Shown: positions 20,490 through 33,003 of the stretch, piece by piece | How the letters are laid out: each line of letters opens with the position of its first letter | Position numbering within the stretch: the stretch's first letter is position 1 | DNA from: Amborella trichopoda | Taxonomy: Eukaryota; Streptophyta; Magnoliopsida; Amborellales; Amborellaceae | Length of the DNA stretch: 64,000 nucleotides | Reading direction: 5' to 3' | Assembly: GCF_000471905.2 (NCBI RefSeq) | Contig: NW_006497560.1 | Coordinates: 2,549,883-2,613,882, forward strand | Notes under the pieces: model-generated | Seen by the model: only the letters and a program-made list of their open reading frames with translations | What the model was told of the DNA's origin: nothing | Database searches by the model: none | Program-made: the position numbers and the translations under genes

Positions 20490-21390
20490 ATCCTTATGAC
20501 TCTGAGCATTTTGATTCCCTTTAATCATGTTGGAGTGGCCTTTTTCCCGTGGGATAGAAGTCCGGCCAGATTCATGAACTTTGCTCTCCAATGCAGCTCG
20601 ACCTGCGATGCTCTACCTCCTGACTCTGCTTGCAAACGAGAGAGGAGACTGTCGCAGTCATTTTGCACCAAGTTTGAGCTGATTTGGTCCTGGTTTGAGT
20701 TTTTTCCTAATTTGGTAAGTTGCCAGAAAGAGGAATTCCGTCAACCGAGCGGATTTACCTCTTCTGTGAGCTGAGGACTTGAATCCATCAGACCTTGGAT
20801 TGAATATAAGGGTTCTACCAGTTTGCAGCTCTTTGCTAGTTGGTTGCATTTAACTCATCCCTGCGGTGATCTGATGCTTGGATGTCGAGCTACGTTTCAC
20901 TAGATTTGAGGCTTCTTCTTCTTAAACCCTGGTTTTTTCTAGTTTTACGAGCACCTTCTTTCCAGGATAAATTTGACTCTAGGTCGCGCCACAGTGCATG
21001 CCTTAGGTCAAAATGATGAGGCTGACGTGGTCTAGAACATATCTGGATCTGGGCATTTCCTGGTTTCAACGAAAGGCTCCATGGGTCCTTGAAGCTGCTC
21101 TTCATGTTTGGGGACTGGTTCATTGAAGCCGCACCGCGCTAATGTGAAACCCGCCTGCTGCGAGGCCACATGGGCGTATACCCCTTTCGGGTGATCCGAT
21201 TGAGCCCAAATTTGGTCCCCAAGGGTTTTTTGACATTTTGAATGTGATGGCAGTGGTCTAGTGTAGTTTTGAAGCCACCAGCATAGGGCTACAATTGTAA
21301 GGTCCTTCCTTGGTGCGGCACTGTACCCAGGTCGTATGTCTCGAGGGTTTATTTTACGACACAACTTTGTCCTATCGATGTCTTGTGTAC
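20490..21390 (-). repeat. 3' LTR remnant of the minus-strand element
   Basis: Similar in the same orientation to 26,720-27,597: shared words include CATTTTGATNCCCTTT, GATCCGATTGAGCC, GGGTTTTTTGACRTT and GTGGTCTGRT. The left boundary is unclear; similarity fades near 20,490. The stretch 20,061-20,489 carries CT-rich sequence and nothing I can name. Confidence 0.5.
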
Positions 21391-21433
21391 ACATAAGACT
21401 AGGTTGTTGTCAGCTCTCTCCCTCTCTTCTTGT

Positions 21434-23400
21434 TCATGTGGGAGGTAACAACGTCAAAAATGATGTACAATAAGGAGCTTCCGGGGTTTCCTGAGTGAGA
21501 GCATGAACTTGCTCAGCTACCTTATGCAACAAGGCTTCAAACTCTTGAGCAACCTTTTGATGTGGAGGTGTTGTGCCACCTATGAACACTTTACAATTTC
21601 TTATGAGCTCATCCAATATAGCTCGGACTCCCTAATAATGGAACTAGTTGTGTCCCTTCATTTGATGATACTGGCACCACAAGTTCTTACATTCTTCTTT
21701 GAGGTGTTTTAGCTTCTTAGGCAAGTAAGGTGTATTCATCTCTTGTTGTACCAGCATATCGAAGATGACAAGGAACATGTAAGAGGATAGCTCAGTCATG
21801 GGGACACTACGAGGATGTTCCTCTTGAACTATGACCTTGTGCGATGCTTCCATATTTCACTTGCCTTTTTTGACTCATCTGATTGAATTCTCTCTTCTTC
21901 CTTCTTACTATGAGAATTAGAAGGTGTCTTGGTGGAATTTTTAGGAGTTACTAATTTAAGTGGTTCATGAGTTCAGACTATTTTACAATAATTCGTCCTT
22001 CAGCTATGGACTCTTGTATAAATGTCCTGAAACTTGAAAACTAAGACATCTCATGACCCAATATTTGGTGAAATGGACACCAGAGATTTTCAATACCCTG
22101 AACCAAATGCTTGGGCTGTCTTTAAGAGAGTGGAGTGATCAACCCTTGTAATGGCAACATTGCAAAAAGGTCTGGAAGAAGATCAAATGGTACTTCCTCG
22201 AGTTGTAAGGAATGCACACGTTCTTCTTTGATGGTGACCACGTGTGAAGTTTCCGCAGTTTCAAAAGCTTTTCTGAGAATTTCTAAAGGAATTTTTCCTT
22301 TTTGGATTAGAGCTTTTCTTGGTGGAAACAAACTTGCACAGGATGGCTCAACATTCAATGGTATGCACAATAATTCTTGTGATTGGTGAGTCCCACCTGG
22401 TATGGTCTCCTTGGTTCATGAAGAACTACCATACCCTTTTCCAATGGAATTTTTAAGAGAACTGGTACCCAGGCTTTGTTAAAACTGTAATGCTTGTTCA
22501 ATCTTTGCTCAAATTCATTGGATTGGTACATATTTTGTGGTGAAGGTGCCCTATTATAAGCATAAGGTTGGAATCGCCATTGTTGAGGTTTCCCTTGACC
22601 TCTGAATGGTACTATTCCCCTCGAAATGTCTAATGTCTTGAGAAGGGTGACATTAGTAGGAGGTTTAGGAGGAATGGGTGTGGTAGTAACTGCTACACTG
22701 ACCGTATCTCCTGCTAGCCAATACGGAGGTTAGATCTGCTATTATTGAAATTCCAATTGACTAAGTCAAGGATCATGTGCTCTTTTGAGTGCAAAATTAG
22801 GACTGCCCCCGAGCCAGGTGAGTATTATACAATGCACGAGTGGCTTGAGAACCACTCTTAGTGGGTCCGGGTCCCAAGAGACTTGAAGCACGTGAAGTGA
22901 CCGGGGGTAGCTTTTGCTTGTCACATTTCATCATAGCAATGGCTAAGCCATTTTCCTTGACATGTGTGAGTGTGTGTCGAATGGCTTTGGAGCTATTCCA
23001 ATGAGATGGTCTGGTGAAGGAACCGTCAGCACGATGTGTGTGGGGCAGCATACCAGTATGAGTAGTGCTCGTGTGGAGTGAAGATGGGGTAACTTTGCGG
23101 TTATCCACTGAAGTGGTGGTTTTAGAAGAATCAACCATATGAAGAGAGGGAGTGGTTTTAGAACCATCTTTGAGCATATGATTAATAGAATTCTACCAGT
23201 AGCAGTGTGAGCATGAAGTGTAGCAGTTTTAGAACCGCTCATGCAATTGACACCAATGGACTTGCCTTTGGTGCCAGTAGAGAGGGAACAAGGAGTTTGA
23301 GTACCCTTTTCCAAGTTGACCAAAGTTTGAGCCGGGGTGTGAAGGTTTGATAGACCACTCAAGAGGTAAATGAGAGTAGTAGATTGAAGAATCATACATC
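21434..23400 (-). pseudogene. gag remnant of the minus-strand Tat-type element (fossil)
   Basis: Minus-strand translations give ALIQKGKIPLEILRKAFETA (near 22,310) and KNLWCQYHQMKGHN (near 21,650). They parallel TLINKGQIKLEELKKTFRPT and LWCLYHLIQCHDL of the plus-strand gag at 6.8-7.0 kb, so the two elements are related. The knuckle-like C-X2-H...H segment and the preceding linker are recognisable; the capsid core is not clear. The 22,797-23,404 part is Ser/Thr/His-rich and unassigned. Several breaks are present. Confidence 0.55.
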
Positions 23401-23550
23401 CCATAAGTACATTAACAAATGTGGGGATGATGAAATCCCCAATTCGGATGAAAGAGGAGAAATTGGACTCCTTAACCGTTTTTATATGAGAGTAAGATGA
23501 AATGTTTTATCTGATAGCGAACCGAACCAACTATAGGGTGGCTTAACCTT

Positions 23551-23562
23551 GTGGAGTCGCCA
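23551..23562 (-). other. Primer binding site, TGGCGACTCCAC (minus strand)
   Basis: GTGGAGTCGCCA on the plus strand is the same tRNA-primer core as at 3,938 but reversed. It fixes the orientation of the minus-strand element and the inner end of its 5' LTR at about 23,566. Confidence 0.7.
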
Positions 23563-24539
23563 ATTGGTCGGGCCCGGATTAGCCTCGCCCGGGCTCTCTC
23601 AGTGGCCCGGGTCCGATAAACGTCCTCTCGAAAAACATCATGACCTGCACGAGTGCGAGTGCAGCTCGTATGTCACGTGCAGCTAGGTATGTCCAACTAT
23701 GAGAGGATTTTAATGGGATGAGCTAGATGGACTCAAACACCTACCTCACCGCGGTGGTGAGTTCTTCAGATAAGCTCGCGTTGTTGCCCTCTTAGATCAA
23801 TACATGAAAGTCCTCCGGCTGCCTAGCAGTGCAGTTTGGATACGGCCACCTCTTGAGACTCAACACTGCACCTCAGTTTCTCACTTAAGAACTTATGATG
23901 GAATCTGAATGGGATATACTCCTCTCCGATGTACCCCTTAATGGGTGAGTGACTATAATTTGTACGTTGAATTGCTTAAAGAAGATAGAGAAGAAAGAGA
24001 AAGAATCAGAATGGGTAAATGGGGGCTTAGAAGAAAGAAGAGGAAGAATAACAAAGTGACGAGATGACGTCAAGAGAATTGGGCAGCCTCCCGATGTAAC
24101 CTCTCCCAAGAGGTATTACTGGAGACGAGGGAAGCACCAGGCTGAAAGCCTTGGTACTCTGAGGATTCAAAAAGTGGAGTTACAAGACTGAGCCTATAAA
24201 TACGCCATTAAATCGAAAAGTCCCCCTGAAAGTGGTCAATTGAGATAAGAGCGTAGAGAGGAAGGAAGCTTCTCATAACCCAAGCACTTTGTGACCTGGT
24301 GGTTAGAGTAGCGAAAGGGTCAAAATTCTAAAGAAAACTGACTCAGGATGACCCCGACCCGAGTGATCGAGTGTAAGAGAATCAACATCTCGTATGACCT
24401 GAATTCACTGTATGGGAAGGTGGTTAGAGTAGCAATCCCAGAATTAGGACCCTAAAACACTATCTTAGGATGACACCAAGTCAAGTGTTTAGATAGTAAA
24501 AGAAAGCAACCAGTAAAGAGAGAGAGATAAATAGATGAC

Positions 24540-25960
24540 GAAATAAAATAAAATAAAATAAATGAGAGGCTAAAGGAGTATGGTTTAGAGAGAAGAGAAT
24601 GAAGAATGTGGGTACAAGTGTAAGAGATAAGGGGAAGTTAGAGGCAATGGGAAGGTAGGGGCGGATAGAGGTTATGGGGTGTAGCAGCTGGTAGAGGTTA
24701 GCAAGGGTATAAGGGCGGATATGAGGTTAACAAAGGTATTGGGGCATGTAAGGGTTTAGGGTTTGATAGGCACTGATGGGGGTTAAGATATGATAGGGGC
24801 GTGTGTAAGAGTGAAGGTGGATGCAGGCGTGGATGGGAGCTATGAAGTGTTAAGGGCGGGTAAGAACTAGGGTGTAATAGGCATGCAAAAGAGCTAAAGA
24901 GTGATGAGGTGGATACGAGCTGGTGTGTGATGGCACTAGTGAAGGTAGTGTACGAGCGTGAGAGTCAGAATGGCATGGACAAGGACATGCAAGATGATGG
25001 CGTAGATGAAGAGGGCTGGATGACAGTGATTGGGCGGATAGGAGCTAGGGTATTAAGGACGGATGGAGTGGTTGAAAGATGAGGATAGATGGGAGGCTAG
25101 ACGAATGGGAGCAGATGAAGACGTGTGAGATAAAGGCACAGATGAAAGGCGTGTAGAGTGAGGGCACAGATGGAGACAGTGTAGATGAATTAGGTGCAGG
25201 TAGAAAAGGGAAATGTGTTAGTCACGGGTGAAGATGTGAATGTAGAATTAGGTGCTAGTGGACATGTGTATCTAGGGTGAGGGCGGATAAGTGAATAGAT
25301 GCAGATGGTGTGAGAGCGTATTGGACAAAGAGTTGGACTTGAATGGGCCTGCCAAAGGCACAAGTCTGTCACTTGATGAGAAGGATAAGAGAGCAAGATG
25401 AAAGAGAAACAGATAGGGGAAGCTGGGCCCGTGCTAAGTGCAGGTCCATGACTTTGAATGAGAGATGGAAGGGGGGAGTGAAGAGAGAGGAAGAAGGAAA
25501 GAAGGGTAGGGATGCTCAGACCCACCCTGAGTCTGAGCTGGAGAGAGAAAAAAGAGAGAGAAAGAAGAGAGATAAAGAAAGAGAATAAGAGGTGCTCGAA
25601 CCTTCTTACGTTTGAGCAGGAGAGAGAGCACCCACCCTGAGTCTGAGCAAGAGAGAGAAAGAGAAGAGAGAAAAAAAGAAAATGAGAGGTGCTCGGACCC
25701 GCCCTGAGTCCGAATGGGAGAGAGAGATAGAGAAAGAGAGAAGAGAAAGAAGAGAGAAGAGAGAAAAGAGAGAGAAAGAAAGAGAGAAGAAGAAGAGAGA
25801 GAAAAAAAGAGAGACAAAGAAAGAGGAGAGAGAAAAATAAAAAAAGAACAAAGAGAGAGTGAGAGATGAGAGGAGAGAGAAAAAGAGAAGAAAGAGAGTA
25901 AACTAGGATGAGCTTGAGCCTAGGTGCGCATCCATCGGTTCCCTTGCATGTACATTAGAG
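24540..25960. repeat. GA-rich low-complexity tract with degenerate minisatellites
   Basis: 24,540-25,400 is G/A-rich with degenerate words such as GGTGTAAGAG and GGGCGGAT. 25,430-25,960 is dominated by GAGAGA/AAGAGA. Long open frames on the minus strand here are Ser/Phe/Leu homopolymers of the repeat, not proteins. A related TAAGGTGTAT-type degenerate repeat continues at 25,985-26,280. Confidence 0.8.
25515..25714. repeat. Three hairpins with paired changes in the stems
   Basis: CTCAGAC...GTCTGAG (25,515-25,537), CTCGAAC...GTTTGAG (25,595-25,616) and CTCGGAC...GTCCGAA (25,692-25,714) have 6-7 bp stems and 8-9 nt loops. Where one arm differs, the other usually differs to match. A half copy lacking the left arm lies near 25,630-25,647. 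Confidence 0.65.
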
Positions 25961-26457
25961 AGAGAGAGAGAGGATTGGGCTTGGTTGAGTCAAGACTAGG
26001 GTCTAAGTCTTAGGTGTATGGTTAAGTAGGTTGGGTTGAGATGTGGTACAGAGGAACATAAGGTGTATAGAGTAGGCTAATGTTCATGGGGGACTATGAT
26101 AAAGCGTGAGGTGTAGAAGATAGGCTAAGGTTTATGACACTCTAAAGTTTCTAAGGTGTATTGAAGGTAGGGGTCCTAGGGAGTACGGTGTATGGAGTCG
26201 GGTTGGGAGCTAAAGGTTCTAAGGTGTATGGTGCTATAGGGGTCCTCGGAAATATGGTGCTCTATGTGTATTTTCTCTCTGTAGGAAAATGTGTCTCACT
26301 CCTCTCGTTTTGAGCCTTGAACTTGTAACCAAATCAAAAGAATAAGCAAAAGCTCACTTCAAGTGTTTCAATATTCAAGCCCAAAGCAAAAGTTCAAGAG
26401 TACAACCAACCTCAAGAGTTACAAATGAAGGAGCCTTAATGCAAATGGCTTGGGTTT

Positions 26458-26470
26458 CCTTATATAGAGC
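26458..26470 (-). promoter_or_regulatory. TATA box of the minus-strand LTR
   Basis: GCTCTATATAAGG on the minus strand is a close match to a plant LTR TATA box, followed about 500 bp on by a CT-rich tract. Confidence 0.5.
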
Positions 26471-27600
26471 AACCACTAAATAAGGGTAGAATGCTAAAAA
26501 CACCCAAAATTGTCAAAAAATACATATTTAATGAATTAAAATATTGATCCTATTTTTAGACCAAATGACCAAAATACCCCTACACACTTTTCAATAAATG
26601 AGAAAATCTTCCCTCCATGAGGGGGGCCTCTTGTCATTGCTAGGCCTCGGGAACTTTTTCGAATGTCTACGGTGGTAATTCGGGCGATCAATTGTCGTAG
26701 AATCGATTTTTGAACTTTTGCACACATTTTGATACCCTTTGATCGTCTTGAAAATGATTTTTTAGGAAGAACCCAAAATCCGGCTAAATCCATAAACTTT
26801 ACAATTCTTCAACCACAAATCCAGCATGATCTATGATGTTCCAAGCCTTCATTTTAATCACAAATCGAAGGGGACACTTTCACGATCATTTTGCCATAAA
26901 TTTCGTCCATTTTGGTCTCCGTTTGAGCATATTCAAAATTTGGGAAGTCGTCGAAAAATGGGATTCAGGCGACTGGAAAAGTATGTCATTTTTTACCTTA
27001 AAATTTGTATCATCTAGCCTCCAATCATACATAAAAATTATACCAAACTGTAGCTCTTCGAAGCACAGGCACAACGGGCCCATACTTGCGACGATCCAAC
27101 ATCGGGATCTTGAGCTATGGTCTCTGAAAGAATTGAATGTTCTCTTGTATAAAATCTAAATTTTCATGCTTTCGAGCTCATCTTTTCTCTAGAAATTATC
27201 TCGTTTCGGCCTACGCCATGACGTGTGCCTTATGTCAAAACAATCGGGACGTTGATCTAGCTGGTTTCCAAATTTGCGATTAATTAGACTAAAAAAGAGC
27301 AAGTTATAAGCATTTGAAAATCATCCCAATATGAGAAAACATAGTTTCAATAAATGGAAACTGGTTCACCGAGGCTACACTGAAATATATAAAACCCACC
27401 TTTTTATTGTAACAAATAGCCCCGGAGGGTCCGATTGAGCCAAAATTTGGTACCTTAGGGTTTTTTGACGTTCCAGATCCAATTGCGGTGGTCTGATATT
27501 GGTTTGAGACCCAGAAAATAGGGTTGTAGTTGTGGGGTCTACTTCTAGCATTATGGGAACTGATTTAAAAACCAAGTTGCGTCCTAATCATATCAAAACT

Positions 27601-27859
27601 TATCAGAACACAATGAAACTTTACAGGTATCCTTAAGGTAACCAAAACTACTCTCTCATGCAATTTAAGGCCATTCTGACACTTCTTCAGAGGTCGCCTA
27701 GCTTTAGGCATATTGTTGTAGTGTTCTTGCAGTCTGGCGGTGTCTCGGGCACCAGCGGGACTAAGTTACTACTAGCACTCTCCTTATTTGCCTTGGGAAT
27801 ACAAGTATGTCAAAAATAACATATAACACAATCCTAATTGTTATTACTTCTATATAACA
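27601..27859. other. Short unassigned stretch
   Basis: Between the minus-strand LTR and the copia fragment. No domain, repeat or boundary signal is recognised. Confidence 0.4.
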
Positions 27860-29079
27860 CTCGCCATTACATCCATTGGATGTCCAAAACGCCTTCTTAC
27901 AACGGACTTGAATGAAGTATACATCACTATCCCTCTCGGATTTTCAAGACATGGGGAGATGCGTGTTTGTCATCTTCACAAGTCTCTTTACGGTCTCAAA
28001 CAGGCATCCCGACATTGTTTTGCTAAGTCTTTAATTTCTCTTCGAGATACTGGTTTACACAATCCATGCCAACTATTCTCTTTTCAACCGTCAAGCCCTA
28101 AATGAGTTTATTGTGGCCCTTGTCTATGTGTTGTTACCGGGAATAATCAAAATGCTATTAACAAACTCAAAGAATTTCTCCATCACTAGTTTCATAATAA
28201 AGACCTTGGTCCTCTAAAATACTTCATGGGCATTGAGGTAGCTCGCTCTCTCCACGGTAGTTGTTTATCCCAGCACAAGTATGCTCTTGAGATCTTAGAA
28301 GATATGGGGCTGTTTGGGGCCAAACCTGCAAATTTTCCAATGGAGCTTAATTTGAAACTCAATTCTAGTAATGGTGATCTCCTTTTCAATCCCACTCAAT
28401 ATCGACATTCACTTGGTCGACACATCTATCAAACTATCACCAGACTCAATATCGTTTATTCAGTTCATCTCCTAAGTCAGTTCATAAGCAACCCACAAAA
28501 GCCCCACTTAGTTGTTGCACATAGAATTCTTCATTATCTCAAGAAATCAATTGGTTAAGGTCTATTCATGCCTACAGATAGCTCCCTACACCTTCGAGTC
28601 TTTTGTGAATCAGACTAGGCCATTGCTCAGACACACTACAATGGACTACTACTTACTGTGCCATGCTTAGGAGCTCACCTATTTCTTGGAAAACCAATAA
28701 GTAAACTACTATTTCGCAGTCCTTAACTGAAGCTAAGTATGCAGCCATGGCATCGGTAACATGTGAACTCACTTGGCTATGTTATCTGCTTCGAGACCTA
28801 AGTGTGGCTCATTCCCAGCCTGCACTACTTCTCTGTGATAATCAGGCAATTTCGCACATCGTTGCCAACCCGGTATTCCCGAGCAGACAAAACACATAAA
28901 AACTGACCGCCACTTTGTCAGAGACAAAATTCGAGGAGGCCTTTTACCTTCATACTTCCTTATAGCTCATCAAGTTGATGACATTTTCACTAAGCCCTTG
29001 AGTAAAGATCAATTCAACACTCTGATCCACAAGTTAGGTATTCTTGATATTCACATTCCAACTTGAGGGGGAGTTTAGA
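27860..29079 (+). pseudogene. Ty1/copia 3' pol remnant: reverse transcriptase and RNase H (fossil)
   Basis: Recognisable copia motifs in order: LNEVYITIPLGFSRHGE (27,910), CHLHKSLYGLKQASR (27,968), GIEVARSLHGSCLSQHKYAL (28,228), then the long block to HRILHYLKKSIG (28,555). RNase H motifs follow around 28,730-28,930, including a CDNQAI core. The fragment starts inside reverse transcriptase, so gag, protease and integrase are absent. It is broken at several points. Confidence 0.85.
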
Positions 29080-29270
29080 TGTACACCAAATTAAAAGAAT
29101 CATGTATATCTTTTATCTTGTTATGTTGTTGTATTCCAAGTTAAAAGTTGCATATATCCCTATGGTGTTAGGATTACAACCATGTAGAACTCTATATATA
29201 TCTCTTGTCAAAGTAATGAAAAACACACAAGTTTTGCTTTGGCAACACATTGTTGTACTCAAAGCCATTT
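29080..29270 (+). repeat. 3' LTR of the copia fragment, about 190 bp
   Basis: It is preceded by the purine tract TTGAGGGGGAG (29,063-29,076), the usual copia polypurine tract. A TATA box CTCTATATATAT lies near 29,190 and the end is set near ...AAAGCCA. The outer end is uncertain by 20-30 bp and no target duplication could be checked because the 5' end of the element is missing. Confidence 0.6.
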
Positions 29271-30049
29271 ATTATGCCCATTTTGGACTTCTGGGCACTT
29301 GATTTATGAGTAGGTTAACTTTGGATTAGGATAACTTAGAAGCTTTTCAAATTTCCTTTCAGCTAACTCGATTGAGCAGTTTTGGTTTCATCAGCTGGCT
29401 AGCTGATTGACACTAGTGGGTTGGGTTGGACAGGTGGCTCAGTCAGGACAGGCTAGGCCAAATAGGTCTGGACCCATAGGATGGCTTGGGTTTGAAAGAG
29501 GTAAGCCTGAGTTTAAGGGACTACAAAAGTTGGTTGAACTTGGATTTGTAGTACATTGAGAGGGAATGGACAAGTGGGTAATAAGATTGAACTTTCGATA
29601 TAAGCTAAAAATGGCTGAGCGGGGTGTGGTAAGTTTGGACCAATGGCAGAGCCTAGATTAGCTGAGCCAGAAGGTTCTAAACTTGAGCCTGTGCAGCAAC
29701 CAAGTTCAGCTGGACCAAAGGTTGATAGACTTTGGTGATGGGACAATTAGGGCCCAAAGGTTTCTCAACTTATATTGTGGAGCTAATGGCACTGGCTGAA
29801 TTTGGTAATGATATGCTTGAGCCAGTTAAACAAGCTAAGCCTATCCTCGGTAGGTTTGGGCCAAGAAGGTGGGTGGAAAGAACTACGCTTGAGATTAGGG
29901 GTGTGCCACAACCATTGGTGGTTGGGCACATAGCTGTATTATGGTCAAACTGCTTGGAGGGGTTGATTCACATGACTAGGTTGGCCATGGGTTTGGAGAG
30001 TGATGAAGTGTATAGAGGCCTTGCTCAAGGATGATACAAACAAAAATTT
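29271..30049. other. Unassigned DNA, G/T-rich plus strand
   Basis: Words like GGTTGGGTTGGACAGG and TTGAGCCTGTGC recur loosely. A 100-codon plus frame (29,732-30,034) has no recognisable domain, signal or membrane segment and no gene context. I see nothing that supports a gene. Confidence 0.4.
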
Positions 30050-31700
30050 TCTTCACTTGACGCAAAAATCCAACCTTTAAAGTACATTACAGCCACATAT
30101 ATGTCAAAATAAGCTTCACAATTACAAGCACTGACGCTCCAAATTATATGTAAAATATTTTAATTAGACCTAGGATAACTCCCATGATTTTCAATCCATA
30201 AAACTTCTCAACATTCGATTCCTCAAAAGCACAATAGACTTTAATTACATAAACATACCGATGGAAGCTCAATCTCTTAGCATTACATATAACAACAAAT
30301 GTGTGCACAGAAACTAGGTCATGGGAAGCCAAATCGAATTGCACAAAGTTACCTCAAAGGGATTTAGTTACACCCTTCATTATAACCACTTTCGATAGCG
30401 CAAGAAATAGGGGTCAAGTTTAATCACGAATGGAAGCAAACATCATAATGATTTTAACCAAACAAGGAGGTACTTGTAAACTCAATAAAGAAGGACCTAC
30501 TCAACTCATGTAGGAATTAGAGAATATATTTGGGGGTGTGAGAGAGTGGTGTGGAGTAGAAAGACCAAGACTAGACTAAGGCAAGGAAACTAGCTAGTGA
30601 ATATATGGAGCTATTTTGGCATAATAAGGGCTTAACCAATTCAGCTTTCTAGGTATGAAAGGGAGACTGATAACTTACGAAAAAACTCAGAAAACACAGC
30701 AAAAGGATACTCAAAACTACGCCAAAGTAGCAAGTTAAGTCTATGCATGACGACCAATGGGTATGAGAGGCCCAATATCAAATATATCCAAGCTAGAGAC
30801 GTAATTACCTTGCTGGAGAATTTATTTAATAGCAAGAGATTGACGCCAAATAGTGAGGTAACTGTGTTCTCTATGGCTCCTTCATAGTCTCTTCAGGTAT
30901 TTTCTCTCACGGAAGCGTTCTGTCTCTCTCGTTTCTCTCTCACAATGAAGAACACTCCTAGGAAATGGAATGAGGGGGGCGTACCACTCTAAGAAGCTTA
31001 CTCTCTCTTGAACATTCACTTCAAATGAACGAGGTCAAGACCTTATATAGTGGTTGGTGCGTGGTTGTCCTTTTGTGATTAAGCTTGACCCCTTGATTTG
31101 GTATCCAAAAGTGAGAGAGGGCTAATGATCCTAGCCAATCAACACCATCAATAACCATCAGATTAAATACCTTTATCGCCTCATAAACCCTCACTTATCT
31201 AATTTCCCTCAAATTAAATTTGAAATTCATTTTGATTTAGAAACCGTAATTGAAATATGCCAAAATCCTCACCACATAAATATGTGATCAATGGTCACAA
31301 AACAATCTTAAATAACTCCTGTATGTGGAGAGTCACTCTCCTAATTCTTTCTCACATTTCAAATTTGAATTAAAACTCTCTTTCAAAGGTGTCATTTTCA
31401 ACATAGGCTTTGTCATAGTTGACACACTTGTGTCGTGACCTCACATATGTGTATCATACTTTCACACAATTGTCCAATAAGAGATCAATACACTATAAAA
31501 AAAACTTTTACTTAAAGGATAGTTCGACAATAAATTTATGAATTAAGGAATTTAATTATATAATTAATTCAACACATGTTGACACACACATGCCAACCTC
31601 CTTTAAAACTCATTTACACTTATCAAAGATGTGCAACCAAACATCACCATGAGGCATGTCAGTATGATATAAGCCAAATCCACCTCGCCTTAATGTCTTG
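30050..31700 (-). repeat. Probable LTR of a minus-strand copia element
   Basis: CCACTATATAAGGTC on the minus strand (near 31,048-31,062) is a good TATA box, followed by a GAGAGA-bearing leader (30,900-31,010). The segment lies directly downstream (minus-strand sense) of copia reverse transcriptase/RNase H remnants, where a 3' LTR should be. Neither end is fixed and the copy has no partner in the window. Confidence 0.4.
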
Positions 31701-31739
31701 CTTAGTGTGATAGTGTATGCCCTAATGTGGTGGCTTACT

Positions 31740-32870
31740 ATGAAATCTCGATTCCTTTGCTACACAAATTGCTATTGACTATCACGCATAATCCTCACAG
31801 TTCCACACTTTAATGGCTCATAACGTAATTGCTCAAGAAACTTCTTGATCTATTGACTCCTTGGTTGCTAGAGAATATGCTATGTATTCTGACTCTATTG
31901 TATATAGGGCTATTATATTTTGCCTCTTGGAATACCATGATACTACCCCTCCTCCATACATGAATAGATAACTTGAAGTAGATTTAATTTCATCCCAGTC
32001 ACCTTGAAAATCAGCATCAAAGTATCCAAGGACTAGTAGAATATCTAATATATCTCCATAAATGAGTGCATAATTGACAGTTTTCTTTAGATATCTATGT
32101 ATCCTTTTTACAACCTATTAATGCTTTATGCCCAAGTTACTTTGGAATCCGTCAATCATGCAGTAGGCAAAAGCTTGGTCGAATATGCTTCCTTAGGTCA
32201 GGTATATTGAGGATCCAATTGCACTTTTGTAGAGCACTATTTCCTTGTATTTTCTTTCTTCTTCATTTCTAGGGCACATGTTCGAACTTAACCATGGGTG
32301 TACCTATTGGTTTGCACTCGCTCATCTCAAATTTTTCTAGTACTTTCTTTCAATAGGTAGCTTGTGAGAGATGAATATGCCTGGCAGATCTATCTCTTAT
32401 AAACTTTATTTCTTATATATACAAGGACTCTCCTAGGCCCTTTATATCAGAATTTTCTTATAGCATGGCTTTAGTCTCTTTTATCAATCCTAGTGAGTTA
32501 TTGGGAATAACAATGCCATCTACATATAGTGTTGGAAACACTTATATTATTCCCACTAACCTTAACACAATAGTACTCCCCAATAGATTTGAACCTGTGT
32601 TTAGTCAAGACTTCATAGAATCTGAGAAATCACCTTCTCAGATGTAGAGGGATCTATTGAGCTTGTATTCTGGGTTTTCCTTCCTTTGACTTCAAATCCA
32701 TCGGATTCCTAGAGGTAGATCGCTCTTCTAGTTCTCCATTGAGCAATGCCGTTTTAACATCCATCTAGTAGAGTTCTAAATCTAAATGGGTTGAAATGGA
32801 TAGGATAATTCTAAAGGAAACTAATTTTAAAATTTTGACGGTCAAGGTCCTTCGAGTTTACTTGGAGCGA
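31740..32870 (-). pseudogene. Ty1/copia reverse transcriptase / RNase H remnant (fossil)
   Basis: Minus-strand translation gives RNase H motifs around 31,860-32,010 (for example 'YGGGVVSWYSKRQNIIAL' and 'ESEYIAYS') and an upstream segment near 32,745-32,765 resembling the 'MDVKTAFLNG' motif of copia reverse transcriptase. The order fits a copia element pointing left. It is broken at many points; gag, protease and integrase are not seen. Confidence 0.65.
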
Positions 32871-32883
32871 TCCCTATACATTA

Positions 32884-33003
32884 TCCATGGGCATTAGACC
32901 GATGTTGACTTGGAGATTTTGTCTTCTTTTTTTTTTTTTATATGCCCCTTGATTTCCATGGGCATTAGACCGATGTTGACTTGGAGATTTTGTCTTTTTT
33001 TTT
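32884..33003. repeat. About 70-bp tandem duplication
   Basis: 'CCATGGGCATTAGACCGATG' starts near 32,887 and again near 32,957. Each copy runs into TTTTGTCTT and a T tract. Confidence 0.9.

Larger units (their letters stand above)
20490..27600 (-). mobile_element. Gag-only Tat-type element on the minus strand (fossil)
   Basis: Minus-strand order: 5' LTR (27,600 to about 23,566), primer site (23,551-23,562), gag region (23,400-21,434), and a shorter LTR remnant (21,390 to about 20,490). The two LTR regions share about 0.8-0.9 kb, for example 'CCGATTGAGCC(C/A)AAATTTGGT' near 21,197 and 27,431. No pol domain is seen between gag and the left LTR. It is an old element with many breaks and a non-autonomous layout. 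Confidence 0.55.
23566..27600 (-). repeat. 5' LTR of the minus-strand element, about 4 kb
   Basis: The inner end is set by the primer site. The outer end is where similarity with the left LTR stops (about 27,600). In minus-strand order: about 1.1 kb of promoter region, a TATA box near 26,464, a short leader, a long CT-rich tract (25,960-25,430), then degenerate repetitive DNA. The TATA, leader and CT-tract order parallels the LTR at 16,002-18,986. A second TATA-like TATTTATAGG near 24,195 leaves open that two LTRs are fused here. Confidence 0.45.

Noticed and set aside
25190-25851. Three minus-strand open frames of 81-127 codons
   Set aside because: They are Ser/Phe/Leu runs translated from a GAGA tract; low complexity keeps the frame open.
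29732-30034. 100-codon plus frame as a host gene
   Set aside because: No domain, no intron or promoter signal, no conserved motif; the length is within chance for a G-rich stretch.
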